Assembly: GCA_964057225.1 (NCBI GenBank)
Contig: OZ059894.1
Span: 21,606,476 to 21,670,475 of the forward strand
DNA: 64,000 nucleotides
Source of the DNA: Auanema rhodensis
Taxonomy: Eukaryota > Nematoda > Chromadorea > Rhabditida > Rhabditidae
Reading direction: 5' to 3'
The position numbers and the translations under genes are program-made. A model generated the notes under the pieces. That model was given only the letters and a program-made list of their open reading frames with translations, ran no database searches and was not told where the DNA came from. How positions within the stretch are numbered: the stretch's first letter is position 1; each line of letters opens with the position of its first letter. This document shows positions 24,701 to 39,100 of the stretch, one piece after another.

Positions 24701-27378
24701 ATATCAACTGATATAAGTTCACACTTATATCCTCGATTTTCACCCTGAAGAATTAATTTTTTCGTTGAATAACATTGTCCATCGTCTTTGCCTTGAAAAA
24801 AGAAATCTAAAAACATCTACTTTTTGCTAAATTATTTTGAAATTTTTCGAAAAAATTTTTGTCAAAATGTTTTTGGAAGCAATGTTGAGTGTACATGGAA
24901 ACTCAACATACACTAATGCATCATTTTTCAAACGATCATAACTAATTTGTGTATTAAGCGTTTCTTGATGTAGTATAGTGCATTCGATGCGGATTTTTAA
25001 GCTGCGTCGATCTGTGTTATCAGATTTGCGCTAGCTTAAAAATGCACCGAGATATCAACTGATATAAGTTCACACTTATATCCTCGATTTTCACCCTGAA
25101 GAATTAATTTTTTCGTTGAATAACATTGTCCATCGTCTTTGCCTTGAAAAAAGAAATCTAAAAACATCTACTTTTTGCTAAATTATTTTGAAATTTTTCG
25201 AAAAAATTTTTGTCAAAATGTTTTTGGAAGCAATGTTGAGTGTACATGGAAACTCAACATACACTAATGCATCATTTTTCAAACGATCATAACTAATTTT
25301 TGTATCAAACGTTTCTCAATGTAGTATAGTGCATTCGATGCGGATTTTTAAGCTGCGTCGATCTGTGTTATCAGATTTGCGCTAGCTTAAAAATGAACCG
25401 AGATATCAACTGATATAAGTTCACACTTATATCCTCGATTTTCACCCTGAAGAATTAATTTTTTCGTTAAATAACATTGTCCATCGTCTTTGCCTTAAAA
25501 AAGGGAATCTAAAAACATCTACTTTTTGCTAAATTATTTTGAAATTTTTCGAAAAAATTTTTGTCAAAATGTTTTTGGAAGCAATGTTGAGTGTACATGG
25601 AAACTCAACATACACTAATGCATCATTTTTCAAACGATCATAACTAATTTGTGTATTAAGCGTTTCTTGATGTAGTATAGTGCATTCGATGCGGATTTTT
25701 AAGCTGCGTCGATCTGTGTTATCAGATTTGCGCTAGCTTAAAAATGCACCGAGATATCAACTGATATAAGTTCACACTTATATCCTCGATTTTCACCCTG
25801 AAGAATTAATTTTTTCGTTGAATAACATTGTCCATCGTCTTTGCCTTGAAAAAAGAAATCTAAAAACATCTACTTTTTGCTAAATTATTTTGAAATTTTT
25901 CGAAAAAATTTTTGTCAAAATGTTTTTGGAAGCAATGTTGAGTGTACATGGAAACTCAACATACACTAATGCATCATTTTTCAAACGATCATAACTAATT
26001 TGTGTATTAAGCGTTTCTCAATGTAGTATAGTGCATTCGATGCGGATTTTTAAGCTGCGTCGATCTGTGTTATCAGATTTGCGCTAGCTTAAAAATGCAC
26101 CGAGATATCAACTGATATAAGTTCACACTTATATCCTCGATTTTCACCCTGAAGAATTAATTTTTTCGTTGAATAACATTGTCCATCGTCTTTGCCTTAA
26201 AAAAAGGAATCTAAAAACATCTACTTTTTGCTAAATTATTTTGAAATTTTTCGAAAAAATTTTTGTCAAAATGTTTTTGGAAGCAATGTTGAGTGTACAT
26301 GGAAACTCAACATACACTAATGCATCATTTTTCAAACGATCATAACTAATTTTTGTATCAAACGTTTCTCAATGTAGTATAGTGCATTCGATGCGGATTT
26401 TTAAGCTGCGTCGATCTGTGTTATCAGATTTGCGCTAGCTTAAAAATGCACCGAGATATCAACTGATATAAGTTTACACTTATATCCTCGATTTTCACCC
26501 TGAAGAATTAATTTTTTCGTTGAATAACATTGTCCATCGTCTTTGCCTTAAAAAAAGGAATCTAAAAACATCTACTTTTTGCTAAATTATTTTGAAATTT
26601 TTCGAAAAAATTTTTGTCAAAATGTTTTTGGAAGCAATGTTGAGTGTACATGGAAACTCAACATACACTAATGCATCATTTTTCAAACGATCATAACTAA
26701 TTTTTGTATCAAGCGTTTCTTGATGTAGTATAGTGCATTCGATGCGGATTTTTAAGCTGCGTCGATCTGTGTTATCAGATTTGCGCTAGCTTAAAAATGC
26801 ACCGAGATATCAACTGATATAAGTTCACACTTATATCCTCGATTTTCACCCTGAAGAATTAATTTTTTCGTTGAATAACATTGTCCATCGTCTTTGCCTT
26901 AAAAAAAGGAATCTAAAAACATCTACTTTTTGCTAAATTATTTTGAAATTTTTCGAAAAAATTTTTGTCAAAATGTTTTTGGAAGCAATGTTGAGTGTAC
27001 ATGGAAACTCAACATACACTAATGCATCATTTTTCAAACGATCATAACTAATTTGTGTATTAAGCGTTTCTTGATGTAGTATAGTGCATTCGATGCGGAT
27101 TTTTAAGCTGCGTCGATCTGTGTTATCAGATTTGCGCTAGCTTAAAAATGCACCGAGATATCAACTGATATAAGTTCACACTTATATCCTCGATTTTCAC
27201 CCTGAAGAATTAATTTTTTCGTTGAATAACATTGTCCATCGTCTTTGCCTTGAAAAAAGAAATCTAAAAACATCTACTTTTTGCTAAATTATTTTGAAAT
27301 TTTTCGAAAAAATTTTTGTCAAAATGTTTTTGGAAGCAATGTTGAGTGTACATGGAAACTCAACATACACTAATGCAT
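21763..27378. repeat. Satellite domain 3, left part (16 mixed monomers)
   Basis: Monomers n=62-77. Domain-2 alleles stop and new ones dominate: CCTTGAAAAAAGAAAT (A233), CCTTAAAAAAAGG, T28G (TTTGTG) and CCTTGGAAAAAGG with G259 and C267. No long exact higher-order repeat is evident, but the order T28G+TTGATG, T28G+TCAATG, A37 appears at 25624-26676. Several private singletons occur: GATTTAAG near 22605, CATGCAAAC near 23845, AATGAACCG near 25395 and GTTAAATAAC near 25469. Confidence 0.8.
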
Positions 27379-30300
27379 CATTTTTCAAACGATCATAACT
27401 AATTTGTGTATTAAGCGTTTCTCAATGTAGTATAGTGCATTCGATGCGGATTTTTAAGCTGCGTCGATCTGTGTTATCAGATTTGCGCTAGCTTAAAAAT
27501 GCACCGAGATATCAACTGATATAAGTTCACACTTATATCCTCGATTTTCACCCTGAAGAATTAATTTTTTCGTTGAATAACATTGTCCATCGTCTTTGCC
27601 TTAAAAAAAGGAATCTAAAAACATCTACTTTTTGCTAAATTATTTTGAAATTTTTCGAAAAAATTTTTGTCAAAATGTTTTTGGAAGCAATGTTGAGTGT
27701 ACATGGAAACTCAACATACACTAATGCATCATTTTTCAAACGATCATAACTAATTTTTGTATCAAACGTTTCTCAATGTAGTATAGTGCATTCGATGCGG
27801 ATTTTTAAGCTGCGTCGATCTGTGTTATCAGATTTGCGCTAGCTTAAAAATGCACCGAGATATCAACTGATATAAGTTCACACTTATATCCTCGATTTTC
27901 ACCCTGAAGAATTAATTTTTTCGTTGAATAACATTGTCCATCGTCTTTGCCTTGGAAAAAGGAATCTAAAAACATCTACTTTTTGCTGAATTATTCTGAA
28001 ATTTTTCGAAAAAATTTTTGTCAAAATGTTTTTGGAAGCAATGTTGAGTGTACATGGAAACTCAACATACACTAATGCATCATTTTTCAAACGATCATAA
28101 CTAATTTTTGTATTAAGCGTTTCTCAATGTAGTATAGTGCATTCGATGCGGATTTTTAAGCTGCGTCGATCTGTGTTATCAGATTTGCGCTAGCTTAAAA
28201 ATGCACCGAGATATCAACTGATATAAGTTTACACTTATATCCTCGATTTTCACCCTGAAGAATTAATTTTTTCGTTGAATAACATTGTCCATCGTCTTTG
28301 CCTTGAAAAAAGAAATCTAAAAACATCTACTTTTTGCTAAATTATTTTGAAATTTTTCGAAAAAATTTTTGTCAAAATGTTTTTGGAAGCAATGTTGAGT
28401 GTACATGGAAACTCAACATACACTAATGCATCATTTTTCAAACGATCATAACTAATTTTTGTATTAAGCGTTTCTCAATGTAGTATAGTGCATTCGATGC
28501 GGATTTTTAAGCTGCGTCGATCTGTGTTATCAGATTTGCGCTAGCTTAAAAATGCACCGAGATATCAACTGATATAAGTTCGCACTTATATCCTCGATTT
28601 TCACCCTGAAGAATTAATTTTTTCGTTGAATAACATTGTCTATCGTCTTTGCCTTGAAAAATGGAATCTAAAAACATCTACTTTTTGCTAAATTATTTTG
28701 AAATTTTTCGAAAAAATTTTTGTCAAAATGTTTTTGGAAGCAATGTTGAGTGTACATGGAAACTCAACATACACTAATGCATCATTTTTCAAACGATCAT
28801 AACTAATTTTTGTATCAAGCGTTTCTTGATGTAGTATAGTGCATTCGATGCGGATTTTTAAGCTGCGTCGATCTGTGTTATCAGATTTGCGCTAGCTTAA
28901 AAATGCACCGAGATATCAACTGATATAAGTTCACACTTATATCCTCGATTTTCACCCTGAAGAATTAATTTTTTCGTTGAATAACATTGTCCATCGTCTT
29001 TGCCTTAAAAAAAGGAATCTAAAAACATCTACTTTTTGCTAAATTATTTTGAAATTTTTCGAAAAAATTTTTGTCAAAATGTTTTTGGAAGCAATGTTGA
29101 GTGTACATGGAAACTCAACATACACTAATGCATCATTTTTCAAACGATCATAACTAATTTGTGTATTAAGCGTTTCTCAATGTAGTATAGTGCATTCGAT
29201 GCGGATTTTTAAGCTGCGTCGATCTGTGTTATCAGATTTGCGCTAGCTTAAAAATGCACCGAGATATCAACTGATATAAGTTCACACTTATATCCTCGAT
29301 TTTCACCCTGAAGAATTAATTTTTTCGTTGAATAACATTGTCCATCGTCTTTGCCTTAAAAAAAGGAATCTAAAAACATCTACTTTTTGCTAAATTATTT
29401 TGAAATTTTTCGAAAAAATTTTTGTCAAAATGTTTTTGGAAGCAATGTTGAGTGTACATGGAAACTCAACATACACTAATGCATCATTTTTCAAACGATC
29501 ATAACTAATTTTTGTATCAAACGTTTCTCAATGTAGTATAGTGCATTCGATGCGGATTTTTAAGCTGCGTCGATCTGTGTTATCAGATTTGCGCTAGCTT
29601 AAAAATGCACCGAGATATCAACTGATATAAGTTCACACTTATATCCTCGATTTTCACCCTGAAGAATTAATTTTTTCGTTGAATAACATTGTCCATCGTC
29701 TTTGCCTTGGAAAAAGGAATCTAAAAACATCTACTTTTTGCTGAATTATTCTGAAATTTTTCGAAAAAATTTTTGTCAAAATGTTTTTGGAAGCAATGTT
29801 GAGTGTACATGGAAACTCAACATACACTAATGCATCATTTTTCAAACGATCATAACTAATTTTTGTATTAAGCGTTTCTCAATGTAGTATAGTGCATTCG
29901 ATGCGGATTTTTAAGCTGCGTCGATCTGTGTTATCAGATTTGCGCTAGCTTAAAAATGCACCGAGATATCAACTGATATAAGTTTACACTTATATCCTCG
30001 ATTTTCACCCTGAAGAATTAATTTTTTCGTTGAATAACATTGTCCATCGTCTTTGCCTTGAAAAAAGAAATCTAAAAACATCTACTTTTTGCTAAATTAT
30101 TTTGAAATTTTTCGAAAAAATTTTTGTCAAAATGTTTTTGGAAGCAATGTTGAGTGTACATGGAAACTCAACATACACTAATGCATCATTTTTCAAACGA
30201 TCATAACTAATTTTTGTATTAAGCGTTTCTCAATGTAGTATAGTGCATTCGATGCGGATTTTTAAGCTGCGTCGATCTGTGTTATCAGATTTGCGCTAGC

Positions 30301-30888
30301 TTAAAAATGCACCGAGATATCAACTGATATAAGTTCGCACTTATATCCTCGATTTTCACCCTGAAGAATTAATTTTTTCGTTGAATAACATTGTCTATCG
30401 TCTTTGCCTTGAAAAATGGAATCTAAAAACATCTACTTTTTGCTAAATTATTTTGAAATTTTTCGAAAAAATTTTTGTCAAAATGTTTTTGGAAGCAATG
30501 TTGAGTGTACATGGAAACTCAACATACACTAATGCATCATTTTTCAAACGATCATAACTAATTTTTGTATCAAGCGTTTCTTGATGTAGTATAGTGCATT
30601 CGATGCGGATTTTTAAGCTGCGTCGATCTGTGTTATCAGATTTGCGCTAGCTTAAAAATGCACCGAGATATCAACTGATATAAGTTCACACTTATATCCT
30701 CGATTTTCACCCTGAAGAATTAATTTTTTCGTTGAATAACATTGTCCATCGTCTTTGCCTTAAAAAAAGGAATCTAAAAACATCTACTTTTTGCTAAATT
30801 ATTTTGAAATTTTTCGAAAAAATTTTTGTCAAAATGTTTTTGGAAGCAATGTTGAGTGTACATGGAAACTCAACATACACTAATGCAT
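27379..30888. repeat. 1755 bp pentamer tandem duplication
   Basis: Monomers at 27379, 27730, 28081, 28432 and 28783 are repeated in the same order at 29134, 29485, 29836, 30187 and 30538. All diagnostic sites agree, including the rare AGTTCGCAC loop allele with GTCTATCG (28432 and 30187) and the GGAAAAAGG/G259/C267 copy (27730 and 29485). A further copy of the last monomer type follows at 30889. Confidence 0.9.
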
Positions 30889-33800
30889 CATTTTTCAAAC
30901 GATCATAACTAATTTTTGTATCAAGCGTTTCTTGATGTAGTATAGTGCATTCGATGCGGATTTTTAAGCTGCGTCGATCTGTGTTATCAGATTTGCGCTA
31001 GCTTAAAAATGCACCGAGATATCAACTGATATAAGTTCACACTTATATCCTCGATTTTCACCCTGAAGAATTAATTTTTTCGTTGAATAACATTGTCCAT
31101 CGTCTTTGCCTTAAAAAAAGGAATCTAAAAACATCTACTTTTTGCTAAATTATTTTGAAATTTTTCGAAAAAATTTTTGTCAAAATGTTTTTGGAAGCAA
31201 TGTTGAGTGTACATGGAAACTCAACATACACTAATGCATCATTTTTCAAACGATCATAACTAATTTTTGTATCAAGCGTTTCTTGATGTAGTATAGTGCA
31301 TTCGATGCGGATTTTTAAGCTGCGTCGATCTGTGTTATCAGATTTGCGCTAGCTTAAAAATGCACCGAGATATCAACTGATATAAGTTCACACTTATATC
31401 CTCGATTTTCACCCTGAAGAATTAATTTTTTCGTTGAATAACATTGTCTATCGTCTTTGCCTTGCAAAATGGAATCTAAAAACATCTACTTTTTGCTAAA
31501 TTATTTTGAAATTTTTCGAAAAAATTTTTGTCAAAATGTTTTTGGAAGCAATGTTGAGTGTACATGGAAACTCAACATACACTAATGCATCATTTTTCAA
31601 ACGATCATAACTAATTTTTGTATTAAGCGTTTCTCAATGTAGTATAGTGCATTCGATGCGGATTTTTAAGCTGCGTCGATCTGTGTTATCAGATTTGCGC
31701 TAGCTTAAAAATGCACCGAGATATCAACTGATATAAGTTTACACTTATATCCTCGATTTTCACCCTGAAGAATTAATTTTTTCGTTGAATAACATTGTCC
31801 ATCGTCTTTGCCTTGAAAAATGGAATCTAAAAACATCTACTTTTTGCTAAATTATTTTGAAATTTTTCGAAAAAATTTTTGTCAAAATGTTTTTGGAAGC
31901 AATGTTGAGTGTACATGGAAACTCAACATACACTAATGCATCATTTTTCAAACGATCATAACTAATTTTTTTATAAAGCGTTTCTCAATGTAGTATAGTG
32001 CATTCGATGCGGATTTTTAAGCTGCGTCGATCTGTGTTATCAAATTTGCGCTAGCTTAAAAATGCACCGAGATATCAACTGATATAAGTTCACACTTATA
32101 TCCTCGATTTTCACCCTGAAGAATTAATTTTTTCGTTGAATAACATTGTCCATCGTCTTTGCCTTAAAAAAAGGAATCTAAAAACATCTACTTTTTGCTA
32201 AATTATTTTGAAATTTTTCGAAAAAATTTTTGTCAAAATGTTTTTGGAAGCAATGTTGAGTGTACATGGAAACTCAACATACACTAATGCATCATTTTTC
32301 AAACGATCATAACTAATTTTTGTATCAAGCGTTTCTTGATGTAGTATAGTGCATTCGATGCGGATTTTTAAGCTGCGTCGATCTGTGTTATCAGATTTGC
32401 GCTAGCTTAAAAATGCACCGAGATATCAACTGATATAAGTTCACACTTATATCCTCGATTTTCACCCTGAAGAATTAATTTTTTCGTTGAATAACATTGT
32501 CTATCGTCTTTGCCTTGCAAAATGGAATCTAAAAACATCTACTTTTTGCTAAATTATTTTGAAATTTTTCGAAAAAATTTTTGTCAAAATGTTTTTGGAA
32601 GCAATGTTGAGTGTACATGGAAACTCAACATACACTAATGCATCATTTTTCAAACGATCATAACTAATTTTTGTATTAAGCGTTTCTCAATGTAGTATAG
32701 TGCATTCGATGCGGATTTTTAAGCTGCGTCGATCTGTGTTATCAGATTTGCGCTAGCTTAAAAATGCACCGAGATATCAACTGATATAAGTTTACACTTA
32801 TATCCTCGATTTTCACCCTGAAGAATTAATTTTTTCGTTGAATAACATTGTCCATCGTCTTTGCCTTGAAAAATGGAATCTAAAAACATCTACTTTTTGC
32901 TAAATTATTTTGAAATTTTTCGAAAAAATTTTTGTCAAAATGTTTTTGGAAGCAATGTTGAGTGTACATGGAAACTCAACATACACTAATGCATCATTTT
33001 TCAAACGATCATAACTAATTTTTGTATCAAGCGTTTCTTGATGTAGTATAGTGCATTCGATGCGGATTTTTAAGCTGCGTCGATCTGTGTTATCAGATTT
33101 GCGCTAGCTTAAAAATGCACCGAGATATCAACTGATATAAGTTCACACTTATATCCTCGATTTTCACCCTGAAGAATTAATTTTTTCGTTGAATAACATT
33201 GTCCATCGTCTTTGCCTTAAAAAAAGGAATCTAAAAACATCTACTTTTTGCTAAATTATTTTGAAATTTTTCGAAAAAATTTTTGTCAAAATGTTTTTGG
33301 AAGCAATGTTGAGTGTACATGGAAACTCAACATACACTAATGCATCATTTTTCAAACGAACATAACTAATTTTTTTATAAAGCGTTTCTCAATGTAGTAT
33401 AGTGCATTCGATGCGGATTTTTAAGCTGCGTCGATCTGTGTTATCAAATTTGCGCTAGCTTAAAAATGCACCGAGATATCAACTGATATAAGTTCACACT
33501 TATATCCTCGATTTTCACCCTGAAGAATTAATTTTTTCGTTGAATAACATTGTCCATCGTCTTTGCCTTAAAAACAGGAATCTAAAAACATCTACTTTTT
33601 GCTAAATTATTTTGAAATTTTTCGAAAAAATTTTTGTCAAAATGTTTTTGGAAGCAATGTTGAGTGTACATGGAAACTCAACATACACTAATGCATCATT
33701 TTTCAAACGATCATAACTAATTTTTGTATCAAGCGTTTCTTGATGTAGTATAGTGCATTCGATGCGGATTTTTAAGCTGCGTCGATCTGTGTTATCAGAT

Positions 33801-36153
33801 TTGCGCTAGCTTAAAAATGCACCGAGATATCAACTGATATAAGTTTACACTTATATCCTCGATTTTCACCCTGAAGAATTAATTTTTTCGTTGAATAACA
33901 TTGTCCATCGTCTTTGCCTTAAAAAAAGGAATCTAAAAACATCTACTTTTTGCTAAATTATTTTGAAATTTTTCGAAAAAATTTTTGTCAAAATGTTTTT
34001 GGAAGCAATGTTGAGTGTACATGGAAACTCAACATACACTAATGCATCATTTTTCAAACGATCATAACTAATTTTTGTATCAAGCGTTTCTTGATGTAGT
34101 ATAGTGCATTCGATGCGGATTTTTAAGCTGCGTCGATCTGTGTTATCAGATTTGCGCTAGCTTAAAAATGCACCGAGATATCAACTGATATAAGTTCACA
34201 CTTATATCCTCGATTTTCACCCTGAAGAATTAATTTTTTCGTTGAATAACATTGTCTATCGTCTTTGCCTTGAAAAATGGAATCTAAAAACATCTACTTT
34301 TTGCTAAATTATTTTGAAATTTTTCGAAAAAATTTTTGTCAAAATGTTTTTGGAAGCAATGTTGAGTGTACATGGAAACTCAACATACACTAATGCATCA
34401 TTTTTCAAACGATCATAACTAATTTTTGTATTAAGCGTTTCTCAATGTAGTATAGTGCATTCGATGCGGATTTTTAAGCTGCGTCGATCTGTGTTATCAG
34501 ATTTGCGCTAGCTTAAAAATGCACCGAGATATCAACTGATATAAGTTTACACTTATATCCTCGATTTTCACCCTGAAGAATTAATTTTTTCGTTGAATAA
34601 CATTGTCCATCGTCTTTGCCTTGAAAAATGGAATCTAAAAACATCTACTTTTTGCTAAATTATTTTGAAATTTTTCGAAAAAATTTTTGTCAAAATGTTT
34701 TTGGAAGCAATGTTGAGTGTACATGGAAACTCAACATACACTAATGCATCATTTTTCAAACGATCATAACTAATTTTTGTATCAAGCGTTTCTTGATGTA
34801 GTATAGTGCATTCGATGCGGATTTTTAAGCTGCGTCGATCTGTGTTATCAGATTTGCGCTAGCTTAAAAATGCACCGAGATATCAACTGATATAAGTTCA
34901 CACTTATATCCTCGATTTTCACCCTGAAGAATTAATTTTTTCGTTGAATAACATTGTCCATCGTCTTTGCCTTAAAAAAAGGAATCTAAAAACATCTACT
35001 TTTTGCTAAATTATTTTGAAATTTTTCGAAAAAATTTTTGTCAAAATGTTTTTGGAAGCAATGTTGAGTGTACATGGAAACTCAACATACACTAATGCAT
35101 CATTTTTCAAACAAACATAACTAATTTTTTTATAAAGCGTTTCTCAATGTAGTATAGTGCATTCGATGCGGATTTTTAAGCTGCGTCGATCTGTGTTATC
35201 AAATTTGCGCTAGCTTAAAAATGCACCGAGATATCAACTGATATAAGTTCACACTTATATCCTCGATTTTCACCCTGAAGAATTAATTTTTTCGTTGAAT
35301 AACATTGTCCATCGTCTTTGCCTTAAAAACAGGAATCTAAAAACATTTACTTTTTGCTAAATTATTTTGAAATTTTTCGAAAAAATTTTTGTCAAAATGT
35401 TTTTGGAAGCAATGTTGAGTGTACATGGAAACTCAACATACACTAATGCATCATTTTTCAAACGATCATAACTAATTTTTGTATCAAGCGTTTCTTGATG
35501 TAGTATAGTGCATTCGATGCGGATTTTTAAGCTGCGTCGATCTGTGTTATCAGATTTGCGCTAGCTTAAAAATGCACCGAGATATCAACTGATATAAGTT
35601 CACACTTATATCCTCGATTTTCACCCTGAAGAATTAATTTTTTCGTTGAATAACATTGTCTATCGTCTTTGCCTTGAAAAATGGAATCTAAAAACATCTA
35701 CTTTTTGCTAAATTATTTTGAAATTTTTCGAAAAAACTTTTGTCAAAATGTTTTTGGAAGCAATGTTGAGTGTACATGGAAACTCAACATACACTAATGC
35801 ATCATTTTTCAAACGAACATAACTAATTTTTTTATCAAGCGTTTCTCAATGTAGTATAGTGCATTCGATGCGGATTTTTAAGCTGCGTCGATCTGTGTTA
35901 TCAAATTTGCGCTAGCTTAAAAATGCACCGAGATATCAACTGATATAAGTTCACACTTATATCCTCGATTTTCACCCTGAAGAATTAATTTTTTCGTTGA
36001 ATAACATTGTCCATCGTCTTTGCCTTAAAAACAGGAATCTAAAAACATCTACTTTTTGCTAAATTATTTTGAAATTTTTCGAAAAAATTTTTGTCAAAAT
36101 GTTTTTGGAAGCAATGTTGAGTGTACATGGAAACTCAACATACACTAATGCAT
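30889..36153. repeat. Mixed block with the TTTTTTTATAAAG variant (15 monomers)
   Basis: Monomers n=88-102. Three copies (31942, 33346, 35101) carry G30T with A34 (TTATAAAGCG) and G102A, found nowhere else; 35803 has the C34 form that becomes common later. The first of them lacks the T15A seen in the others, and 35101 has CAAACAAAC, a CpG loss. Order is loosely pentameric: 32293/32644/32995/33346 resembles 34048/34399/34750/35101. The CCTTGCAAAATGG allele marks only 31240 and 32293. Confidence 0.8.
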
Positions 36154-39100
36154 CATTTTTCAAACGATCATAACTAATTTGTGTATTAAGCGTTTCTTGA
36201 TGTAGTATAGTGCATTCGATGCAGATTTTTAAGCTGCGTCGATCTGTGTTATCAGATTTGCGCTAGCTTGAAAATGCACCGAGATATCAACTGATATAAG
36301 TTCACACTTATATCCTCGATTTTCACCCTGAAGAATTAATTTTTTCGTTGAATAACATTGTCCATCGTCTTTGCCTTGAAAAAAAAAATCTAAAAACATC
36401 TACTTTTTGCTAAATTATTTTGAAATTTTTCGAAAAAATTTTTGTCAAAATGTTTTTGGAAGCAATGTTGAGTGTACATGGAAACTCAACATACACTAAT
36501 GCATCATTTTTCAAACGATCATAACTAATTTGTGTATTAAGCGTTTCTCAATGTAGTATAGTGCATTCGATGCGGATTTTTAAGCTGCGTCGATCTGTGT
36601 TATCAGATTTGCGCTAGCTTAAAAATGCACCGAGATATCAACTGATATAAGTTCACACTTATATCCTCGATTTTCACCCTGAAGAATTAATTTTTTCGTT
36701 GAATAACATTGTCCATCGTCTTTGCCTTAAAAAAAGGAATCTAAAAACATCTACTTTTTGCTAAATTATTTTGAAATTTTTCGAAAAAATTTTTGTCAAA
36801 ATGTTTTTGGAAGCAATGTTGAGTGTACATGGAAACTCAACATACACTAATGCATCATTTTTCAAACGATCATAACTAATTTTTGTATCAAACGTTTCTC
36901 AATGTAGTATAGTGCATTCGATGCGGATTTTTAAGCTGCGTCGATCTGTGTTATCAGATGTGCGCTAGCTTAAAAATGCACCGAGATATCAACTGATATA
37001 AGTTTACACTTATATCCTCGATTTTCACCCTGAAGAATTAATTTTTTCGTTGAATAACATTGTCCATCGTCTTTGCCTTGAAAAAAGAAATCTAAAAACA
37101 TCTACTTTTTGCTAAATTATTTTGAAATTTTTCGAAAAAATTTTTGTCAAAATGTTTTTGGAAGCAATGTTGAGTGTACATGGAAACTCAACATACACTA
37201 ATGCATCATTTTTCAAACGATCATAACTAATTTTTGTATTAAGCGTTTCTCAATGTAGTATAGTGCATTCGATGCGGATTTTTAAGCTGCGTCGATCTGT
37301 GTTATCAGATTTGCGCTAGCTTAAAAATGCACCGAGATATCAACTGATATAAGTTTACACTTATATCCTCGATTTTCACCCTGAAGAATTAATTTTTTCG
37401 TTGAAAAACATTGTCCATCGTCTTTGCCTTAAAAAAAGGAATCTAAAAACATCTACTTTTTGCTAAATTATTTTGAAATTTTTCGAAAAAATTTTTGTCA
37501 AAATGTTTTTGGAAGCAATGTTGAGTGTACATGGAAACTCAACATACACTAATGCATCATTTTTCAAACGAACATAACTAATTTTTTTATCAAGCGTTTC
37601 TCAATGTAGTATAGTGCATTCGATGCGGATTTTTAAGCTGCGTCGATCTGTGTTATCAAATTTGCGCTAGCTTAAAAATGCACCGAGATATCAACTGATA
37701 TAAGTTCACACTTATATCCTCGATTTTCACCCTGAAGAATTAATTTTTTCGTTGAATAACATTGTCCATCGTCTTTGCCTTAAAAACAGGAATCTAAAAA
37801 CATCTACTTTTTGCTAAATTATTTTGAAATTTTTCGAAAAAATTTTTGTCAAAATGTTTTTGGAAGCAATGTTGAGTGTACATGGAAACTCAACATACAC
37901 TAATGCATCATTTTTCAAACGATCATAACTAATTTGTGTATTAAGCGTTTCTTGATGTAGTATAGTGCATTCGATGCGGATTTTTAAGCTGCGTCGATCT
38001 GTGTTATCAGATTTGCGCTAGCTTAAAAATGCACCGAGATATCAACTGATATAAGTTCACACTTATATCCTCGATTTTCACCCTGAAGAATTAATTTTTT
38101 CGTTGAATAACATTGTCCATCGTCTTTGCCTTGAAAAAAAAAATCTAAAAACATCTACTTTTTGCTAAATTATTTTGAAATTTTTCGAAAAAATTTTTGT
38201 CAAAATGTTTTTGGAAGCAATGTTGAGTGTACATGGAAACTCAACATACACTAATGCATCATTTTTCAAACGAACATAACTAATTTTTTTATCAAGCGTT
38301 TCTCAATGTAGTATAGTGCATTCGATGCGGATTTTTAAGCTGCGTCGATCTGTGTTATCAAATTTGCGCTAGCTTAAAAATGCACCGAGATATCAACTGA
38401 TATAAGTTCACACTTATATCCTCGATTTTCACCCTGAAGAATTAATTTTTTCGTTGAAAAACATTGTCCATCGTCTTTGCCTTAAAAAAAGGAATCTAAA
38501 AACATCTACTTTTTGCTAAATTATTTTGAAATTTTTCGAAAAAATTTTTGTCAAAATGTTTTTGGAAGCAATGTTGAGTGTACATGGAAACTCAACATAC
38601 ACTAATGCATCATTTTTCAAACGAACATAACTAATTTTTTTATCAAGCGTTTCTCAATGTAGTATAGTGCATTCGATGCGGATTTTTAAGCTGCGTCGAT
38701 CTGTGTTATCAAATTTGCGCTAGCTTAAAAATGCACCGAGATATCAACTGATATAAGTTCACACTTATATCCTCGATTTTCACCCTGAAGAATTAATTTT
38801 TTCGTTGAATAACATTGTCCATCGTCTTTGCCTTAAAAACAGGAATCTAAAAACATCTACTTTTTGCTAAATTATTTTGAAATTTTTCGAAAAAATTTTT
38901 GTCAAAATGTTTTTGGAAGCAATGTTGAGTGTACATGGAAACTCAACATACACTAATGCATCATTTTTCAAACGATCATAACTAATTTGTGTATTAAGCG
39001 TTTCTTGATGTAGTATAGTGCATTCGATGCGGATTTTTAAGCTGCGTCGATCTGTGTTATCAGATTTGCGCTAGCTTAAAAATGCACCGAGATATCAACT